64,000 bases of DNA from Rhizophagus irregularis (GCF_026210795.1 NC_089447.1:188501-252500); one strand, 5' to 3'. Numbered from the stretch's first letter, positions 35,527 to 48,115 are shown. Made by a program: numbers and translations. Notes: generated by a model not told the origin, from the sequence alone.

Positions 35527-36960
35527 ATGCTTTCAAAGTCAAGTTTATTATTTTTAATTATTTACATTGGTTTATTACAGTATCTTTCAATTGAGATAAT
35601 TGAAGCATTATCACTAACTTGTCAATTCAATACGATAGTCGTAAGTTGTCTTTTATTATGCTTTTATTATGATTTAAAAAGGTTTTTCTTTAATCGTAAC
35701 TCTTTAACCTTTAAATAAGGTATTCGGTGACTCCACTTGTGATAATGGAAATAATTCATGGCCTTTAACTAATTATACGTATCCGCCCAAAGAATACTAT
35801 TATAATGGAAGATTTAGCAATGGACCAGTTTGGGTTGAATATTTATCTGATTATTGTCATGCAAAAGAAGAAAATCATGCCTTCAGTGGTGCTACGGTTG
35901 ACAGTAAATTCGTCATAGGTATGATTACTAACTTACCCTTAATAGTATTGGGCATTTCGTCAAAAAATAATCTCTGGCCTGAGCTGTTCATAATGCTGTA
36001 TAATGTTGGTCCTATTTTTCGGCGAAAACGTACTTTCGGAGAAATAATTTTCGGCGAAATGCCGTAATCATAAAGATTTATTTTTTTAAAAAAATAAATC
36101 AATTCTTTGAAACCTATTTAGCCTCAAACGGCTTGGACTATAACATTCCTGTGCCGGGGATAAAACAAGAAATAGAGAAATTATATTTATCCGAAGCGAA
36201 GACTAAAAGTGTTAATTTTGATAAAACACTATATATCATAGGACACCAAGGGAACGATTATGTAATTCCTTTTTTAAAAAATTTATATGTTTTTTCCTAT
36301 TGAAATTTAATTTAAACGATTTCATTAATTTTCAAATATTTTAGATAAACAATCCAAATGCAAATCCACAAGAAGTAGTAAGATTATTGTATGAACAATG
36401 GGTAACATTAGCAAAAGTTGGAGCAAAGTATCTCTTAATTAACCAATTTTTTGATCTTGAGCATTTACCGAAAGCGGTAAGAAATATTGATGTATTTAAA
36501 AAATTATTGAATGAATCAGTATCAAGTGCACATAATGCTGCCTTAGATTCTTATGTCAAGAAATTTAGACAGGAATATAAGGAGGTTACTTTATATATTT
36601 TACCCATGAACGAAATTTGGGATGAACTTCAACAAGCCAATATCAGAAAAGAATTTGGATTAACGGATTTTGATAATGCTTGTGTTATAAGAACTGGACG
36701 TAACACTTTTACCATTTGTTCAAGTAAGTATATATATCAAAAGTAATGATATATTTCTTTTTATTTAAAGTTATAAATAATATTCTTTTTTTAGATCCAA
36801 CCCAACATTTTTTTTGGGATCTCCTTCATCCGGTAAGATTTTCTTCATTTTATTGTAAAATTTTATTTCTTTCACTAGTTATTTTAAAAAAATAATTAAT
36901 ATTTAGAGCACAACAGTTCATCGATATGTTGCGTTAAAAGCTTATAAGATCATTACATGA
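35527..36960 (+). CDS. Secreted GDSL lipase/esterase, six exons
   Basis: Hydrolase of the SGNH/GDSL family, likely acting on ester bonds outside the cell. Reconstructed exons: 35527-35640, 35720-35918, 36122-36261, 36345-36723, 36795-36832, 36907-36960; all five introns are GT-AG, phases agree and the product is 307 residues. It opens with a hydrophobic signal-like segment (LLFLIIYIGLLQYL). Block I is VFGDSTCDNGN with the nucleophile Ser about residue 43; then GRFSNGPVWVEYL; block II is AFSGATVDS; block III is GHQGND with the oxyanion Asn about 149; block V is FFWDLLHPS with Asp286 and His289. All catalytic positions are present. Intron 2 (203 bp) holds a CCGAAA-type MITE remnant. The start is the ATG after an A-run; an upstream in-frame TTG is not used. 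Substrate unknown. Confidence 0.87.
35945..36068. mobile_element. Small CCGAAA-type MITE in intron 2 of the lipase gene
   Basis: The inverted ends are GGGCATTTCGTCAAAAAATAAT at 35951 and, on the minus strand, CGGCATTTCGCCGAAAATTAT; a further TTCGGCGAAAACG word lies between. It is entirely within the intron, which is two to three times longer than its neighbours. Words match the arms of the element at 21979. No clean target duplication. Confidence 0.55.
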
Positions 36961-38250
36961 AGAAAATAATAAATTTATACAAGCATATACTGTAATTATT
37001 TATGCAAGATTATCACAAAAACAAACAATTTTTGTATATTTAAAATGGTTAAATCATTAGCTAATGTTAGATGTCATTGTTGTACATGTTGTACTGTCTT
37101 GTACATGTAGATCAAAATGTGCAGCTTGTAATTATTGCACATTATTGCACGTGAAAAAACTTTACTACGCCATATTACGTATTTTTTTTATCAGCCCGAA
37201 AATAAAAAGCCCCAAAAATTATGGGCCGAAAACTTAACCTTAAATACCTTAAATAATTTAAACTAGTTTATAATAATTAATACTAGGTGAACTATTGTGA
37301 ATTTGTTAGGATAATAAAATGTACAACCTTTTTAGTTAATAACTACTATTAAAGAAATTCTTTAAAATAAAGAATTTTTATCAACTAATATTAATATGTA
37401 TTATTTATTTGCGGTATTTTATATGTATTAAAAAAGAATTATTGATGACATATAAAGGAATTATTACGTATATACAGTACTCTTTAAATGGAATATAGAT
37501 AATACGGAAAATTTTATTGTTTTGTTACACTGGTTTGAATAAAATAATATCTCATCCAATAATAAAACTGATTTTTTAAAGAAATATCGGAAAAATAATT
37601 TTTTCAATTCGATTTTATTGATTTTAATGAAGCTCTATACGAAAAATAAAAGAATAAAAAGATTTACCGTATTCTAAAAATTTATATTGTTTAATTGTTA
37701 ATTGTTGTTTTTATTTTAGGTCCATAATAGGATAGTTTGGGCCAAAAAAGGTATATATTAAGTGCGCATTCCCAATATTGGAAACGAAAAATAAAATAAA
37801 CCTACGCCAACATCACACTGGGCACAACATTACAGCTGAGAATATTATTGGTTGAAAAAATTACTCGGCATTTCTATATATAGGATTTGTGGCTTATTTT
37901 TGAAGTCGCAAAAAAAAAAATAATATAATTCCCACATTAAAAAGTCTTTATTTACCTAATAAACATACGACTTGTTAGATTTCGAGCGCATTTGCAGGGT
38001 GTTGTCTATTACAAACACCTTTTATGCCTGTCTAACTGTCGTAAGTTCAAGTATTAACGAACTTTTTAAAGTATGTACTGTTTATTAAGGAGATTTAGAT
38101 GAAAAAAGTCTTAAAAAGTTTAAAAAATTTTTATTTATTTATTTATTTATTTAAATGTTTTTTTTTTTTTTTAAAAAAAAAAAGAATTTACTTGTTAAAT
38201 TTATATTAATAATTTCTTTTCATAATTTATAAAATTTTAAATAGGTTTCA
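36961..38250. other. Intergenic region between lipase and F-box genes
   Basis: No gene is seen. A CGTAAGT donor-like site near 38040 and TTTTAAATAG just before the F-box start (38244) could bound a 5'-UTR intron of about 200 bp; this is inference. An ATTT run lies at 38131-38151. Confidence 0.4.
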
Positions 38251-39324
38251 ATGAAATCATTTTCTCCAAGAAAAAAAAAGCTTAAATTCGAATTTACTGA
38301 ATTACAAATGGCTACTACAATCGCAGATTCTTCTTCTATGACCATTTCTCTAGCAGCATCATCATCATCATCTGCTGCTTCCTCTTCATGTTTATCATTA
38401 TCATCAAATAGTTCACAATCTTCTTCAACGGCTTTTTCAAATACAAATCATCATATTCCAATAGCTATTACAATTCCTCCAGAGATTTTTATTAAAATAT
38501 GTGAACACCTACCGCCATCAGATCTTTTAACATTGACGGGCGTTTGTAAAAGATTCCGAGGATTTTTGTGTTCCCCAGAATCTTCGATTACACAGGATAT
38601 TTGGCGTACTTCTAGGATCAAATTTCTTACAGGTCTTCAATTATCTCCACCCGAAGGAATGTACGAAGAAGAGTATATTCGATTTGGAAAGCTATTAACA
38701 AGTTGTCAAAATTGTTCAACAAAAAAAACTGTGAAGGTTTATTGGCAATTTCGTGTAAGATATTGTCATGATTGTTTGATGAAAAACACTACTTCAATTA
38801 TGTTAGTATAAATTTAAATTTTTTTATTTTATTTTTTTATTTCAATTCTAAATATTAATTTATTTTTATTATTTTTTAATTGTAAAAGTTTTAGTAAAGA
38901 TCACGCATGGGAGAACGATAAAGTTCTCGAAGGTTTAGTTTACGTACGTCATAATAATCAAGTTCTTTTTTGGACTCCTGATGTTAAATCATCTTACAAG
39001 GAATATGAAGTGATTAGTGGTAGTAAATTTCCGGAATGGGTTAAAAAGAGAAAGGAATGTCGTATAAGAATTATGGAAGATGCATTAAAACGTGATAATT
39101 CAGCTGCTTCCGCCGAGGAAGAAAAAAATAAACAATCTGGTACTACAGCCGATACTACACAAAATATTGCTGCCACGGTCAGCGCATTAGGAGTTGATGT
39201 TGATCCTAGACAATTTCCACTTTCTCAAATTCGTATTACCGGAACAAGATCAAATGTTTCATCAGCTTTGCAACATTTTCCACATATTGATACTCTTGAT
39301 ATCATGATCATGGATTCTCCCTAA
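38251..39324 (+). CDS. F-box protein with CxxC zinc motif
   Basis: Likely the substrate-recognition subunit of an SCF-type ubiquitin ligase, binding Skp1 through the F-box. Two exons, 38251-38801 and 38895-39324, with a GT-AG intron of 93 bp in phase 2, give 326 residues. A Ser-rich stretch (about 27-62) precedes the F-box at about 74-115 (IPPEIFIKICEHLPPSDLLT, then LTGVCKRFRGFL). Next is a cysteine pair region, SCQNC at 151-155 and YCHDC at 171-175 with VYWQFRVR between, a zinc-binding arrangement seen after the F-box in many fungal proteins. The C-terminal half has a short charged helix and ends DIMIMDSP; no LRR or WD repeats are visible. Target unknown. A second in-frame Met at residue 20 is an alternative start. 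Confidence 0.87.
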
Positions 39325-42300
39325 ATTTAACAATAACTGAATAATACGAATAATGCGTATAGTACAAAAAAACGGGTAAAAAAGACCATTAATCACATAA
39401 TATAATCTGCGTGTGCCATAAGAGAATAAGAGCGGGTTCCTCTCCGATGGATGTATTGCGATACTTCTTTTCTATCGTACAATCAGTCGTTCGTTCTTTT
39501 TCATTCTTTTCTTTCTTTATTATCATTATTAATATTCCTTTTTTTTATCGCTTTATATTTATTGCAATTGATTGAATACTTGGCTCATTATTTATTAATA
39601 TAGATGCTTGTATATAGTTTAAGGAAAAAAAGGAGAAAAAAAAAATCAAAAAAAGAAAAAATATTATTTTTTTTTATGGTAGTTTATTATTTTGTATTTT
39701 TATTTTTTTTTTTGATTAGAATTTTGCCTTTTTTTAGAAACAAAAAAAAACATATTTCTTTTTTTTGATATATTTTTTTTTTAAAAAAAAAGAGAAAATC
39801 GGAGTTCTTTTTTATTATTTTACGCTAAAGAGATTGCTAACTTTTTTCGCTCGTGATTTTAATATTTTTTTTTTTTAATATAAAGTTATGGAATAGGGAG
39901 GTTAAGCATCATTTTTGGGTTTTTTTATTGCGGTAGAAATGAAGCGAATTTTATGCGTCTTTATAATAATTCCATGGAATTTACAAGATCAAAATTTTGA
40001 ATTTCTATTTAATTCATAACTCTTTATCCTTATCCTTAACCTCCCTAAAATAATAACTTGATCACTAATCATAATAAAAAAAAAAAATTCTTTTTAGTAA
40101 TATATTTTTTTTTTTCATTCTAAATCGGTGATTTTCCCTTTATGTTGTAATTGTTGTAATTGTTGTTGTATATAATTACACTAACATATAATTTACACTA
40201 ACGTTAACTGGTTAGAAATTTCCCAAATCACGACACCCTTATGTGTTAAATTAGCGATCGCACACTATAGAATACGTTACGTATTTTATCAAAATGATCC
40301 GACACTGATTTATCTAATTGAAGGAAGTTGCGTAGAATTTTGATTTAGAGAAGTGAAAATTTTGTAAGTTATTGATAGCATTCTTGATTTTTGAGTATTG
40401 AATTTCTTGGAAAATCTACACATTTTTTTTTGACATTTTCCCCGCTTCTGTACCAACAATCTTCAATTCCACTTTTCAATCAAGATCTCTAAATAAGACT
40501 GAGAGACAAACGCAAAAAATATCAACCCTAGAAAGAAATTTAATTTACTTACCTTTTTTTAAGGAAAAGATTTAAGTTTGTGTTGCTTTCTTTTTATATA
40601 AATTTCATACTTATTATAACTTTTTTAAGGTTTATCGTCGTAAATATCGATCAAAATCATGAGAGAGACGGTATTATAGGAAAAACAGAGAAATATTATA
40701 ACTAATTCTTTTGATTATTGATGTTTTAAAAGAATGAAATTTTATGATGAAAGGAAATAAACAAAATTCCACGTTTTAAATGTGTATTTTTCGCAATGTT
40801 TTTTTTTTATTATAGTATACTATATTTTACGCATAATTTTTTAAGATCCCTTCATAATGATTGAATAATTTTCCTAAATTAGTCGCTACAAACGTTGTTT
40901 AAAGTTATCTTAAAAGGTGGTTTAAAATATTAAGAGGATCAGCCTCAAAGTTTCATATTGATCATATTGATTAAACAATATGAAAATCTTATGATTTCTC
41001 GATACTCTTGGACTGTATCACCTTATTACTGCATATTATTTACATAGGATGTTATTTAAATCAGAAAGATGGGCTGCGTATTCAACCTTTTTGATTTCAA
41101 ACTAGTTATTATATGGATTAGATCTCTCGTTTTAAAAAATATGCCGTAACTGAGTGTAACTTATCGTCATAAATACTAATTTTAAATCGATGTGAAACGT
41201 GGAAGATGTGCGTGAAACGTGGAAGAATTTACGTGAAAACGTGTAAGAATATATATCTGCATTTCACGTTTTATTGCTGGATTTAGAATTAAGGATTCCC
41301 GGATCCATGTAATCAAGTTAAAAGCGGAAAATGTGTAACTTGATCATATGACTTGCCATGAAAAGATGAAACAACAATAACCCCTGTGTACATATTTTGT
41401 ATAAAAAAACTCTTATTAAAATTCTATACATAATAATACATATAATGGAAGTTATATCATCATACACATAACGCCTAAATAAATATAAATATATATTTAT
41501 TTATTTTAATTATATTTACATTATACTGTTAATAAAGCTTCTATTTATACCTAAATTATTGTCAATAAATGAAATCTTTATAATCAACGACCTAGTAATA
41601 CCGAATATACCAAATGATGTCATGATTACGATCATGAATTATTTTATGATTTCAAATTAAATTATTTATGTTACATTTTTTTTTTCGTGTAAATAATGTA
41701 AATAATAATAATATACAGAAAGGTTTCACCAATCAACAGTCGAAATAATTTTAATAATGAAAGTGATTTTTCTCGACAAACGTAACATCATCATTAATTC
41801 ACGGCAACTGTAATACAATAATATTAATATCTCTCAGCGAATTTCCTAAAATTTCATTTAATGGAAAAATTGAAATGTTACAAGTCATTTCAACAACTAA
41901 TATTTATTAAAATTACGATACCATGCCAAATTACTCGTCCGCAGCAATTAGTTGACAATAAACAATATCGATATATACAATATATTTTTCGATACGTTTT
42001 CTATACGCAATAATACGTATGATGTAAATCACATGATTTTTAAATTTTATTTTGCCCTTATTTCACCTTTTAGACGGACAATAACTTGTTATTGTTAAAT
42101 TTGAGTTATTTATAATTTTGTATTTTTTGAGAGTGAACGCCCCTTTTTCTTTATATTCTAGAATACTTTAACCTAGTCCTAATAAAACTATTATATTAAT
42201 TTTATTAACATGTGATTATTTCATGATATGAGCCAAGAATTTTAAACCAAGTATCACGATACAAAATCTTGTTATTGGTCGATATATCCGAAAGATTCGC

Positions 42301-43100
42301 TGCGATACATTTATGTAATCATGTCATACTATCGGTGTATATTTTCCTTTAATTCATTTCACCTAAAATTCTTTGTTAAAAAAAACATTAAATATTATAA
42401 ATATTATTAAGTCTTTGCTATTTTTGGCAGGTCTACATTGCCTTTTTTAGATATTAATAAAACGTTAAATTAAAAATCGCGTGATAATCAACAAACATTA
42501 CTATTTAAGGAAAATTGGGAAATTTCGGGCCGTTTATACAAAGAACAATAACAATTCTTTATGCATGTTTTTATTTAGTCCCTAGAATAAATATTTATCA
42601 TATTAAACTTGTAATAAAAAAAAATTTTTCATAATTTTGTCCATTGATTCTTTCATGTATTTTAATTGTTTATTTTCTAAATAAATCATGAATAGATGAC
42701 AAATAAATATCATTATTCTGTCTATGACTTACCATAATGATAATCGACTTTATGATATAATATCTCAACAATGATTGGTTTTTATAACTTAAAATAAGAT
42801 CATTGTCATTATTCTACGTTTTCTAAATTCCAATTGTTTAATTAAATAATTGTTTAATAAAAGTGAAACAAAATATTCTCTTTTATTGTAAATTTACGAT
42901 AAAAATGTAATTTTCAATTAAGATAATTTATTAAGGGAATGCATAAATTTTTTTGGATAAAATTAGAATGATTCTTTGTGTTTGATGTACATTGTTCACA
43001 CATATTTTTAGGTCTAAGATTAAAAAGATACAACTTTAATAATTTAACATATTATATATTATTATTTCAATTTATCTTAAAATGAATATTTCTTGTATAC
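39325..43100. other. Non-coding, 3' UTR of F-box gene then AT-rich spacer
   Basis: 39325 to about 40130 is full of T-runs and A-runs and may be the 3' UTR/terminator region. Later a short repeat (GTGAAACGTGGAAGA, 41190-41230) is seen. No gene, RNA gene or element end is recognised in this 3.8-kb stretch, one of the few transposon-poor parts of the window. Confidence 0.5.
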
Positions 43101-43104
43101 AATA

Positions 43105-43242
43105 ATGAAACTTCAAAGTTCCGTTGCAATTATTGTTGTCTTGCTACCCACTTGTGTGACATACACGCATCAACAAGAACATTCGATTAAATCACATGAT
43201 AATCGACACAATAAACAATTTATCAGAAATAACAATAGGTAA
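43105..43242 (+). CDS. Possible small secreted peptide or first exon
   Basis: ATG to TAA encodes 45 residues: MKLQSSVAIIVVLLPTCVTY as a signal-peptide-like start, then a His/Asn/Arg/Lys-rich hydrophilic stretch (THQQEHSIKSHDNRHNKQFI). A GTAAAT after ATAG at 43238 could instead be a splice donor, which would make this exon 1 of a longer gene, but I found no convincing second exon. It has no paralogue in the window. Too short for certainty. Confidence 0.4.
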   Translation: MKLQSSVAIIVVLLPTCVTYTHQQEHSIKSHDNRHNKQFIRNNNR

Positions 43243-43729
43243 ATCTAAAAATAGCTATATATATATATATATATATATCAATATATCATAAGGAAAAATT
43301 TTATAGTAACAAAACAAATATCGTTTTTAGAATCTTGTCCATTGAATCATTGATTCTTTATATTTTTACGAATAAGGCAAGAATGATAAAATGAATATTA
43401 TTGGAGATTTAAACCACTAACACTGATGGGAACGTGGGTTAATTATTTATTTCCACTTGAATATTTAAAAGTCTGATATAAATAAAGCGATCGTCTAAGA
43501 TAATTTATCAAATTAAAAAAAAATTAATAAAAAGAAAAAAAAAAAAGAGAATCATAATTAATTATTTATACATACAATTTATTGACATATTTTGTATTTG
43601 TGCTTTTGTTATTTCTTTTATGTTAAAATCTATTTAAGTTTTTATACACATTTATTTCCTTTACGCGCCTTTAAAATCTGTAATACACCTCGCATCTAAG
43701 TTTTTTTTTTATAAATTATTCGTTAAAAA

Positions 43730-44872
43730 ATGAATCCTCAACAATCATCTATGATAGATTATGCCCAACCTCCTCTCATCACCGAATTTAGATTTTTTCA
43801 TCATACTCCGAATGATAATAATTTTTATCACGTAACTTGTCAGATTATTTCTGCCTCTTCAGATGATCATGATTACGATCATGGATTCTTTTATTGTGAA
43901 TCGGAAATTAATTATTACGTTAAATGTAAATTGTACTCACATTCTTTGATCGTAAATATCTTGAATAGAAAAATGTATGGAAATGATATTGGCGTAAATA
44001 ATTTGGAACTAAAAAAATCCTTTTCATCGGAACAAAGATTAAATTTAGAACAAAGTTTGAAACAAGTTCTTCCTTATTATCTTATGCAAAGCCGTATCCC
44101 TAAAAGAGAAATGAGAGTAGTTTCTGATAGAAATATGAATCCCCTTCGTGATCGCAATGCTGAACAGGTAGTTTTAATGACTGATAATCAAAACCATTTT
44201 GGTAACCAAAATCAAAATAGATTTTACCTAAATGACGCTGAAGGTTACACTCATCCACAAAAACTAATTAATTTCAGTAATACTAGTATGTTACCAAGAG
44301 AAGATAGAAATACAAATGTGAATATTAGAACTAATGTAATGGCAACGTCACAGACAGTTTTGATGTCCGAAAATCAAAATAATAATAATATTGGCTTGCA
44401 TCATCAAAATAGTGTTGGAGGCTATATTAATAATAGTGTTATTTGTTCACAACAACATGTTGGTTTAAATAATTTTTCATCTCATGAAAGTGATATTTGT
44501 AACAATAGAAATACGAACTTATCTCATGAGAATAATATTCAGAACGATTGTTTACTTCATCATCAAAATAGAATTGATGATATTCAACAAGCCGATCTCA
44601 ACAATCTTTCACAACGCCAAATTCCTGGTCAAGAAACGAGAACAGATTATTATACAACGACTTATACTAATCTTGATTATCAATATGACTCTACTCGTAG
44701 CGCTTATTCAACTTATACACAGCAACAAATTGATCTCGTTCCTATGAGAGAGAATAATAATATGGAAACAACGCAAGCTAATCCAACAATAGATATTAAT
44801 CGAAATTATGATAATAATAATGGCATGCCATGCAATGATAATCAAGATGTGAGCTTTGACTCATCCACTTGA
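43730..44872 (+). CDS. Gene C: long PND-motif protein, Asn/Gln-rich
   Basis: This is a single-exon protein of 380 residues, family not recognised. The N-terminal third holds two related units: FRFFHHTPNDNNFYHVTC (about 20-37) and FFYCESEINYYVKCKL, continuing YSHSLIVNILNRKMYG (about 53-84), followed by a predicted helix EQRLNLEQSLKQVLPYYL (about 101-118). The rest is very Asn/Gln-rich with repeated HHQN and NNLS-like words, resembling a prion-like low-complexity domain. The second unit and helix align with the D proteins on the opposite strand (VTCVLIPHSSIIEYLNKNIHG and ENLEYYLKQFL), so C and D are diverged paralogues arranged tail to tail, 875 bp apart. No signal peptide or membrane segment. 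Function unknown. Confidence 0.7.
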   Translation: MNPQQSSMIDYAQPPLITEFRFFHHTPNDNNFYHVTCQIISASSDDHDYDHGFFYCESEINYYVKCKLYSHSLIVNILNRKMYGNDIGVNNLELKKSFSSEQRLNLEQSLKQVLPYYLMQSRIPKREMRVVSDRNMNPLRDRNAEQVVLMTDNQNHFGNQNQNRFYLNDAEGYTHPQKLINFSNTSMLPREDRNTNVNIRTNVMATSQTVLMSENQNNNNIGLHHQNSVGGYINNSVICSQQHVGLNNFSSHESDICNNRNTNLSHENNIQNDCLLHHQNRIDDIQQADLNNLSQRQIPGQETRTDYYTTTYTNLDYQYDSTRSAYSTYTQQQIDLVPMRENNNMETTQANPTIDINRNYDNNNGMPCNDNQDVSFDSST

Positions 44873-45747
44873 TTTTCGAAATTTTTAGCTTAGAAAAACT
44901 TCTTTCGATTCGTTTTATATCGTGGCACGAGAAAAATAATCGTTAGTTTTAAATTATGAACGTTTTTCATCCAAACAATAATTATGTAAATTAAGCATTA
45001 AGCAAAAAAAAGGAGAAATAATATAAAATTACATATGAAAATATATTTAAGAATCAACTAATTATGGCTGTTTATGCTAATAAAATAAGCAACCTTTCAG
45101 GGTTGGAATTAAGAACTTGTTTAAAAATTAAATATTACCCGTCCTAATTTTTTATCTTATCACTTAAACCGTTCGGCAGGTAAATTTGTCTGCAATTTTG
45201 TTTTTAATTAAAGACACTATTAAATGTCTTAAAATATTTTATTAAATAAACTAATGATTTTGTAATAAATTTTATGATATTTTCTAAATAAAAATCGAAA
45301 AAAAGTTCAGATTAATGATTTAAAAATGATCGACAAATTATTACTAAAACTACCACGCGTCTTAATGAGAAGAATCTGATAGAATAAAAATTATTCTTCT
45401 ACAAATATTATGTGACAGGATATCTTAGAAAGTTATATTAATTTATAAATTTCTGGATTTTATATCTAACGATTTTAGAGATATGATTTTATTACCATTA
45501 AATGCCCTTAATAAGAGGAATCTAACAGACTTAATTTTTTTTTTTTATGATCACTAGATCTTAAGATATCTTAAAGATTCAAAAATTTTTATTTTAACTC
45601 TTACGGTTTAAGGGATATGACATAAAACATAATTTTTCTTATAATGATTTTCTTTTTAAAAGAGAAAAGTAAAGATTCATATTTTGTTCATAAAAAATCT
45701 TAATAGTTACATATTTTTTCTACATTGTAAATCAAAAAAGTGTAGAT

Positions 45748-46296
45748 TTATTTCGATGCAAGGAATTGTTTCAAATAATATTCAAGATTTTCTCTGAGTT
45801 CCCTAGAAAATTCAACATATATTTCTTGTTGTTGTTCATTATGATTAAATTCGACTCCATGAATATTTTTATTTAAATATTCAATGATCGACGAATGTGG
45901 GATTAATACACAAGTGACTTTATAACATTTTTTTTCTTCAACTTTGAGAAAATAAAATTCATGCAAATTATTTGGTTGAACATGATTTTGAACTGAGTAA
46001 TTATTATTGTTATCTAAAATCTCAGATACAAGTTCAAAAGATATTGATGTTTCCCTATAACTAATATCGTAAATTTGATAATCATTGGGTGGTTTGTAAA
46101 AGAAATTCGAGATAACATCCTGTGAGTTGATGTCTTCTGTGGTCAATATTTGGTGATCTTGGGCGGATTGTCTTGGAGTTATTTGTTGCATGCTAATATT
46201 TGCATTATCATTTTGAGATTGAGACGTACTTGACATTACAGTATTCACGTATGATAAGTTTTCATAGGTTTGTTCGCTAACCATTTTGGAAGGCAT
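45748..46296 (-). CDS. Gene D1: two-unit PND-motif protein
   Basis: This is a single-exon protein of 182 residues, family not recognised. A polar Ser/Gln/Asn-rich N-terminus (1-60) is followed by unit 1, NFFYKPPNDYQIYDISY (64-80), a short Asn-rich linker, unit 2, LHEFYFLKVEEKKCYKVTC (111-129) then LIPHSSIIEYLNKNIHG (131-147), and a C-terminal amphipathic helix ENLEYYLKQFLASK. D2 and D3 share unit 2 and the helix almost residue for residue, while the N-terminus varies. It converges on gene C. The start is the first Met (MPSKMVS); Met5 corresponds to the start used in D2. Function unknown; strong conservation of the two units among copies argues for a real protein. Confidence 0.72.
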   Translation of the reverse strand: MPSKMVSEQTYENLSYVNTVMSSTSQSQNDNANISMQQITPRQSAQDHQILTTEDINSQDVISNFFYKPPNDYQIYDISYRETSISFELVSEILDNNNNYSVQNHVQPNNLHEFYFLKVEEKKCYKVTCVLIPHSSIIEYLNKNIHGVEFNHNEQQQEIYVEFSRELRENLEYYLKQFLASK

Positions 46297-46469
46297 ATAA
46301 TGTAAAAAAATTAAGCGTAAATTTTTATAAATTTTTTAATATCTTTGAAAAGGTTTAGTGTTCAGAAAAAAATGTTCAGAATAGAGGGAATTTCGTTTTA
46401 TATACCGGAAAATCGGATCCAAATTTGGTATAATATCGTAAATCCCAAATGTCATACAACCTTATCCAA

Positions 46470-46575
46470 GCAAAGAAAAGTTCTTCATTGGTGTCAAAAA
46501 ACAGCAGAAAAGATGATAAAGAAGCAATGTTTAATTTAACTGTGTGTTATACAAATGGGAACGGAACAGAATTGG
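46470..46575 (+). pseudogene. Sel1-repeat relic
   Basis: In two plus-strand frames one reads KQRKVLHWCQKTAEK and then, one frame over, DDKEAMFNLTVCYTNGNGTE. Together they follow the Sel1-like repeat pattern (W..KAAE.G...A..NLA.CY..G.GTE). It is a fragment of about one repeat with a frameshift, without neighbouring repeats. Sel1-repeat proteins are greatly expanded in arbuscular mycorrhizal fungi, which supports the organism guess. Confidence 0.55.
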
Positions 46576-46579
46576 TGAC

Positions 46580-47680
46580 ATTTTTTTTTTCAGTTTTTAC
46601 GAAACGTTATAAAATTTATTTATGTTTGAAGTTTCTTACACTTTGTTGTTTCAAAAAGTGTTTTGTGATAAAAATAAAAATTCAAATTTTGTGACCATAT
46701 TAGTAAAATCTTATTTTTAAAGTTGTTAAATTCAAAATTTTGAATTATAATATTATAATAAAGGATTATGACGAAAGTATTAATGATAAATTCGTGTTTA
46801 AAGTTTGGATCCGTTATCCGTTCAAATATTAAATAAAATTGTAATTTACGGTTAAGAATAAATGTTTGAATCAAAAAAATTTCTCTATATACAAATTACA
46901 TTTCGAATATCCGTAATCATTATAAAAAATTTATTCGTTATTTCTGTAAAAGAACTCCGTAAAAATGAGTCTTTCACGGATCCCATTCACGAAAAAATGT
47001 AAATAATTCGATAAATTCCGTATAAGGTTATTAATTCTGAAAATATGAACTTTTTACGGAAAAAAGATGAAATATAAAAAACGGATTGACTTTTTTTTAC
47101 AGGAAATCCGAGATATCCGGCGGATATTTTGGTTCTAGATCCATTATTATAATATTCGTTGTTATTAACTCATTATAGATGATCATTGCAGTCTTTATTG
47201 AATTTTTAATTCCCGGATTCAAACTCTATTATTAACAAAACTTCAAACAAATTACTGCATTATGTAAATTTAACTTGTTTCAGTTTGTTATTTAAAAAGA
47301 AAATTTTTAAATTAATTTGATGTACAATGATAATAATATTTATATTATTATTATTATGCAATACAGAAATCCCTATTGCACAAATGCATAATTGTTACAC
47401 ATCTATGCAAAGTATTCAGCGGTGAGATATGCAACTGCGGTCAAGTGTTCATTAATAATAATATTTATAAAAATTCTCCCTACTTATAGGTAAATGCATC
47501 TCATCCAACAAATGCGATAATAAACGTCATCTTAATGTTGTTCTTATCTAAAAACCACCGTATATCAGCAGAAAAAAAAGCAAATGAATCAAACCTCAAA
47601 GTTACAGTTTACAAGTTATACATGAACTTGTATTATGATGACTTTGGGTATGATAATAGAATATGTGATATTAATTTGGG
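46580..47680. other. Non-coding stretch
   Basis: No gene is seen. CCGTTATT, GAAATCCG and ATATCCGGCGGAT words between 46815 and 47140 look like worn hAT-type subterminal repeats; no ends were found. Confidence 0.4.
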
Positions 47681-47684
47681 TATC

Positions 47685-48115
47685 TGCTGGACTTTTCACC
47701 GAAGTCCATTTCACAAAACAATATCGGTGAAGGGATGTTTCACCGAAGTGCCATTTCACTGAAATTCCATTTCCCCGAATGGCCATTTACCGAAGGACAT
47801 TTCGCCGAAGCCCATTTTGGCGAAGAGACATTTCGCCGAAGATATGAAATTTTTCAATTTTCCTTTTCTTTTTGATAAGACATTCGAATTATATTATTTA
47901 CACATTAAGAGTTGCGTTTGTTTATTTTATTTTAATTACAGTAAAGGAAAATTAATTTTATTTGACAATTTCATCGTACTCCTCAATTTTCCGAAACATT
48001 TTTATTTTCTTTGTATTGATTAATGAATTATGTTGATTACTAGTATTTTCAGCGAAATGTCCTTCGACAAAAATGAACGATTCAGGGAAAGCCTCGGCAA
48101 AATAAAAATTCACCC
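47685..48115. mobile_element. CCGAAA-repeat element, worn copy
   Basis: The left arm (47690-47850) is a string of TTCACCGAAG, CATTTCGCCGAAG and CCATTT units; a much shorter right arm (48050-48100) has CAGCGAAATGTCCTTCG and CCTCGGCAAAAT, the inverse words. It has the same repeat word as the element at 21979. Borders and target duplication unresolved. Confidence 0.55.

Noticed and set aside
37960-38050. Possible tRNA-like segment (GC richer, short stems)
   Set aside because: No A-box/B-box pattern or cloverleaf could be folded by eye.
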